Below, one piece after another: positions 8,225 through 10,996 of a stretch of DNA of 10,996 bases (position 1 is the first letter of the stretch; each line of letters starts with the position of its first letter). The notes under the pieces are model-generated. The model was not told the DNA's origin, did no database searches, and was given only the letters and a program-made list of their open reading frames with translations. The stretch is taken from assembly GCA_012841485.1 (NCBI GenBank), contig DUUU01000298.1, positions 1-10,996 on the forward strand, given 5' to 3'. This stretch comes from Armatimonadota bacterium. GTDB taxonomy: Bacteria > Armatimonadota > JAAZEB01. Position numbers and translations under genes: made by a program.

Positions 8225-9577
8225 TTGAAGAGCGTTACGAATCTGAAGATCAGTATCTCTGGGGTGCGGGCTGTCGTTGGCGACACGCTCTCGCCCTTGC
8301 TGATGGTGCGCTTCGCACAGGCTTTCGGCACCTGGACGGGATCCGGCACCGTCGTTGTCGGCAGCGACACACGGACTTCCGGCGAGATGGTGCGCCACGC
8401 CGTGCTCTCTGGACTGGCCTCCGCGGGCTGCCGCGTCGTGGATGTTGGCATCTGCCCGGTGCCGACGGTGCAGGTGATGGTGGAGCACCTCGGCGCCGCG
8501 GGCGGCATCGCGATCACCGCCAGCCACAACCCGGTCGAGTGGAACGCCCTCAAGTTCATCCGCGGCGATGGCATCTTCCTGGACTCCTATCAGGCCGAAG
8601 AGCTGCTCGCAATCTACCACCAGGGCGAGTTTACCCGTGTGGGCAGCGATTCACTGCGCCCACCACGCACGGATGCCAGCGCCGTTCAGACGCACATCAA
8701 CCGCATTCTGCAACTGGTGGACGCGGAAAAGATTCGCGCGCGCCGCTTCAAGGTCGCCGTGGATTGCTGCAACGGTGCCGGTGCCGTCGCCACGCCACAG
8801 CTTCTGGAAGCCCTCGGCTGTGAGGCGCTTCCCATCCATGCCACTCCCAACGGCATCTTCCCACACCCGCCGGAGCCGCTGCCAGAGAACCTGACCGATC
8901 TGTGCGACCACGTGAAGGCGACAGGCGCCGATGTCGGCTTCGCTCAGGACGCCGATGCCGACCGCCTGGCCATTGTCTCGGACGAGGGCGTGGCCATTGG
9001 CGAGGAGTACTCCGTGGCGCTCTGCACCGACTTCGTCCTCCGCCGAAACCGCGGGCCCGTCGTCGTCAACGTCTCCACCAGCATGATGGTAGATGAGATT
9101 GCCGCCCGCTATAGCGCCCCGGTGGTGCGCACCGCCGTGGGCGAGGTGAATGTCGCGGTGCGCATGAAGAAAGAGCGGGGGGTCATCGGCGGCGAGGGGA
9201 ACGGCGGCGTCATGTACCCGCCGCTCCACTACGGACGTGATAGCCTCATTGGCATGGCACTGGTGCTTCAATCGATGGCCGAGCGGGAGATGCCGCTTTC
9301 CGAGATGGCGCGCGCCCTACCGCAGTTTGCCATGGTGAAAAAGAAGGTGCCCATCGCCTCCGACCGGGTGCCTGCGATCCTCGCGCGCACGCGCGAGAAA
9401 TGGTCCGATTACACGCTCGATTTCACCGACGGCACCAAGATCGTGGGTGACCGCTGGTGGGCGCAGGTGCGCGCCTCGCGCACCGAGCCGATCATGCGGG
9501 TCATGGTGGAAGCGCCTACCGAGGCCCAGGCGGAGGAGCTGGCCAGCCAGCTCATGGCAGAGATCACCAGCGCCTGA
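8225..9577 (+). CDS. Phosphoglucosamine mutase/phosphomannomutase family enzyme (intact active site)
   Basis: This 450-residue member of the alpha-D-phosphohexomutase superfamily interconverts hexose or hexosamine 1- and 6-phosphates through a phosphoserine, feeding nucleotide-sugar and glycan synthesis. All four loops are present: TASHNP at 98-103 with phosphoserine S100 (AGC, 8522-8524), metal loop DADADR at 242-247, sugar loop GGEGNGG at 322-328 followed by GRDS at 337-340, and phosphate loop RASRTEP at 417-423. The N-terminal ISGVRAVVGDTLSP and the GGEGNGG loop resemble the archaeal-type GlmM group; substrate choice (GlcN, Man or Glc phosphate) cannot be read reliably from the sequence. 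Translation begins at a TTG with a good ribosome binding site. It follows its degenerate paralogue by 97 bases, and the two share a 36-base identical tract. It is presumably the catalytic partner of the pair. Confidence 0.9.
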   Translation: MKSVTNLKISISGVRAVVGDTLSPLLMVRFAQAFGTWTGSGTVVVGSDTRTSGEMVRHAVLSGLASAGCRVVDVGICPVPTVQVMVEHLGAAGGIAITASHNPVEWNALKFIRGDGIFLDSYQAEELLAIYHQGEFTRVGSDSLRPPRTDASAVQTHINRILQLVDAEKIRARRFKVAVDCCNGAGAVATPQLLEALGCEALPIHATPNGIFPHPPEPLPENLTDLCDHVKATGADVGFAQDADADRLAIVSDEGVAIGEEYSVALCTDFVLRRNRGPVVVNVSTSMMVDEIAARYSAPVVRTAVGEVNVAVRMKKERGVIGGEGNGGVMYPPLHYGRDSLIGMALVLQSMAEREMPLSEMARALPQFAMVKKKVPIASDRVPAILARTREKWSDYTLDFTDGTKIVGDRWWAQVRASRTEPIMRVMVEAPTEAQAEELASQLMAEITSA

Positions 9578-9614
9578 ACAATCGCGAACTCGCGACGTCT
9601 CAGAGTCAGGGCCA

Positions 9615-9631
9615 GCCGGAGCGCGTCCGGC
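9615..9631. other. Small hairpin after the second mutase gene
   Basis: A 6-bp perfect stem (9615-9620 with 9626-9631) closes a 5-base GCGCG loop inside the 106-base gap before the next gene. It has no T-tract and is short; it may be chance in GC-rich DNA. Confidence 0.2.
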
Positions 9632-9683
9632 GGCGATGATGCGCCATCCGGGCGTAGCACGTGCGGATGGAGAGGGGTCTGGC

Positions 9684-10652
9684 ATGAGAACGATTTCGCG
9701 AAGCGTTGTAGCGATTGTGTGTATGGCGATCATCGCCGCTGGAGCAGCCTCCGGCGACCCATCCCCCTGGTCGAGCAAAAAGCCCCCTGCCCGCCAGGAT
9801 GGTTGGGCGGCGAGAGGGGAAGAGCGGCCCCTGCTTGTGGGGCGCGTTGACAGCGATCACCGCGGCGCACGCTACCTGGAGGTGCGCGGGCATTCCACCA
9901 CGTATGTGGTGGATCTGGCACGCACCAAGATCGAGGGCGCTCGCCTGGGCAAGATCGAGCGCGGAGACCGGGTTGTCGTCTGGGGCCGGGTGATCCGGCA
10001 TCGAACCATCGAGGCGGCGCGCATCCGGGTGCTGCGAGACTCAGACAAACTCCCCTGCAGCCAGTGCGGGCGCACTGATTGCTTCCATTCGGACCGGCAC
10101 CACTACGAGCCTGGGGTCACCCCCTCTCGCCCTCACAAAGAAAAGTTCGATGAGCGCAGCCGCGACACCCTCGACGGGCGCGTGGTCCGTGCCTCCTCCC
10201 GGCTCACCCACCGCACCATTACCGTTGCCAGCGTGGGAAGGGAGTGGAGAGTGGAGGTGCCCACCTCCGCCCAGATAAGACGCGGTAGCAGCAGAATCTC
10301 GGTCCACGAGATCCGGGAGGGCGAGTATGTCCGCGTCCGCGGCGAGCGATTGGCTGGCCAGCGCTTCCGTGCCGAGCGGGTCGATGTGGATCCCCCTTCC
10401 GCCTCGCGCCCCGATAAGGAGGGGAGCTTCACCGGAAGCGTCCGCAACATCGACGCGCGGCGTAACCGGTTCGGGTTCCGGCCCAGCTATTTCGAAGTCT
10501 GCACGGTGCAGCTCACGCGCGGCGCTCGCATCACCCGCGACGGGCGCACCATCTCCCTGCGCGACCTGCGTGAGAACGACCGCGTGCGTGTCTATGGCCG
10601 CCTTGATTCCGACTCCCGAGTGATCGAGGCACACCGGGTCGAAGTCCAGTGA
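9684..10652 (+). CDS. Secreted protein with three DUF5666-like repeats and a Cys/His cluster
   Basis: This 322-residue protein has a signal peptide (R2 and R6, hydrophobic 8-22, likely cleavage after ASG at 22-24). The mature part has three related beta-rich repeats of about 65-75 residues: 50-117, 163-236 and 248-322. Each follows 'G.V......V.......I....L/I..GD.V.V.G....IEA.RV.V' and ends with lines such as IEAARIRV, FRAERVDV and IEAHRVEV. This resembles DUF5666, a small OB-like domain of unknown function in secreted bacterial proteins. Between repeats 1 and 2 lies CSQCGRTDCFHSDRHH (125-140), a possible metal site. The chosen ATG has AGAGGGG at 9671-9677; the open frame extends upstream into the mutase gene only by chance. 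It is rich in Arg and basic overall. Function is unknown; a cell-envelope or matrix role is a guess from export alone. Confidence 0.75.
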   Translation: MRTISRSVVAIVCMAIIAAGAASGDPSPWSSKKPPARQDGWAARGEERPLLVGRVDSDHRGARYLEVRGHSTTYVVDLARTKIEGARLGKIERGDRVVVWGRVIRHRTIEAARIRVLRDSDKLPCSQCGRTDCFHSDRHHYEPGVTPSRPHKEKFDERSRDTLDGRVVRASSRLTHRTITVASVGREWRVEVPTSAQIRRGSSRISVHEIREGEYVRVRGERLAGQRFRAERVDVDPPSASRPDKEGSFTGSVRNIDARRNRFGFRPSYFEVCTVQLTRGARITRDGRTISLRDLRENDRVRVYGRLDSDSRVIEAHRVEVQ

Positions 10653-10678
10653 TTGCCGTCGGGCTGGCCCTCGTCCGG

Positions 10679-10700
10679 GCGTGGAGCTGAAGCCCCGCGC
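10679..10700. terminator. Imperfect hairpin downstream of the DUF5666-like gene
   Basis: A 9-position stem (10679-10687 with 10692-10700), with one G-T wobble and one A/C mismatch, closes a TGAA tetraloop. It begins 27 bases after the stop at 10652. No T-tract follows, so it could be a transcript end or a palindromic intergenic repeat unit; the look of the sequence fits the latter as well. Confidence 0.35.
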
Positions 10701-10757
10701 TGCTTCCCGGCAGAGCACTTCGGGCTCCCGCTCCAGGCCCCCGAGTCGCCCGCGATT

Positions 10758-10835
10758 CCCCTGGTGTGCCAGGGGCGAACGTTCACTGTTCACCCCGCCC
10801 ATTCGGCAACAGAGCAAACACCAAGGGTTCGCCCC
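10758..10835. repeat. REP-like palindromic element
   Basis: A perfect 7-bp hairpin (CCCCTGG 10758-10764, CCAGGGG 10769-10775, TGTG loop) overlaps a perfect 9-base inverted repeat (GGGGCGAAC at 10772-10780, GTTCGCCCC at 10827-10835) with 46 bases between the arms. Inside is the direct repeat GTTCAC/GTTCAC (10781-10793 region). Palindromes with GGGGCGAA/TTCGCCCC arms recur between genes in many GC-rich genomes. Copies elsewhere in this genome cannot be checked here. Confidence 0.45.
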
Positions 10836-10850
10836 CACACACATTCGTCC

Positions 10851-10875
10851 GGGCATTGCGCTGCCCGCAGTGCCC
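10851..10875 (-). terminator. Hairpin downstream of the minus-strand protease gene
   Basis: A 10-bp stem with one G-T wobble (10851-10860 with 10866-10875) closes a 5-base loop. It lies 18 bases beyond the stop of the minus-strand gene (stop at 10894-10896), the right place for its terminator. A T-tract is lacking on either strand, and it may be part of the neighbouring palindromic element. Confidence 0.4.
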
Positions 10876-10893
10876 AATCTCGGAGCCCCACTG

Positions 10894-10996
10894 TTAGCGA
10901 GACGTCTGCTGCGCCAGGCGCTGAATCTCGCCCGATGCGATCTGCTGCTGCAACCTGCCTACGCGGTTCTCGCTGGTGGGGTGGGTCCGCAGGAAG
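10894..10996 (-). CDS. C-terminal end of an M48-type metalloprotease (partial)
   Basis: Only the last 33 residues are in the window; the gene continues past the right edge. Read on the minus strand, they begin FLRTHPTSENRVGRL and end QRLAQQTSR before a TAA stop. The 'FLxTHPxxxxRxxxL' segment is the typical C-terminal signature of M48 family zinc peptidases (HtpX/Ste24/BepA-like), where it follows the peptidase domain. The catalytic HExxH lies outside the window, so activity cannot be judged. The gene converges on the DUF5666-like gene, with a palindrome-rich spacer between them. Confidence 0.7.
   Translation of the reverse strand, partial: FLRTHPTSENRVGRLQQQIASGEIQRLAQQTSR

Noticed and set aside
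7243..8574. A 443-codon minus-strand open frame across the mutase pair
   Set aside because: It is a shadow of two clear phosphohexomutase-family genes and spans their boundary without recognisable domains.
9447..9683. Longer N-terminus for the DUF5666-like protein reaching into the mutase gene
   Set aside because: The ATG at 9684 has a good ribosome binding site and starts a clear signal peptide; the upstream part is the mutase gene in another frame.
10041..10877. A minus-strand open frame opposite the DUF5666-like gene
   Set aside because: The plus-strand frame has a signal peptide, ribosome binding site and three internal repeats; the minus frame runs through the palindromic spacer and has no motif.

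Overview
This is a GC-rich bacterial window with short intergenic gaps. Eight complete protein genes lie head to tail on the plus strand, and the last codons of a ninth gene enter from the right on the minus strand. I see no rRNA, tRNA, transposase or CRISPR array. The phylum cannot be fixed from this window. The archaeal-type phosphohexomutases, the secreted propeller protein and the palindrome-rich spacers would suit Armatimonadota, Chloroflexota or a similar high-GC group, but that is a weak inference.

Left part (1-3897): after a hairpin at the left edge and a perfect extended -10 promoter, there is a sulfate-activation operon. It holds cysD (ATP sulfurylase small subunit), a fused cysNC (ATP sulfurylase GTPase subunit plus APS kinase), and a small PAPS-dependent sulfotransferase whose start overlaps the cysNC stop by four bases (ATGA). 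No PAPS reductase, sulfite reductase or sulfate transporter is present in the window. The arrangement therefore reads as PAPS made for sulfating an acceptor rather than for cysteine synthesis.

Middle part (3898-6749): a classical short-chain dehydrogenase/reductase is followed 13 bases later by a secreted 639-residue protein built from about ten repeats of the 'DPxTG' propeller type. A strong hairpin without a T-tract follows.

Right part (6750-10996): two tandem full-length phosphohexomutase-family genes (phosphoglucosamine/phosphomannomutase type). The second keeps every catalytic motif. The first has lost the phosphoserine (Ser to Gly) and the third metal-binding Asp (Asp to Ser) but is otherwise intact, so it looks like a retained pseudoenzyme. 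A secreted protein with three DUF5666-like repeats and a Cys/His cluster follows. Then comes a 241-base spacer packed with palindromes, and the C-terminus of an M48-type metalloprotease on the opposite strand.

Taken together, PAPS synthesis, a sulfotransferase, an NAD(P)H oxidoreductase and sugar-phosphate mutases could serve the making of a sulfated glycan or glycolipid. That joint role is inference. The best-supported novelty is the catalytically dead/live mutase pair.
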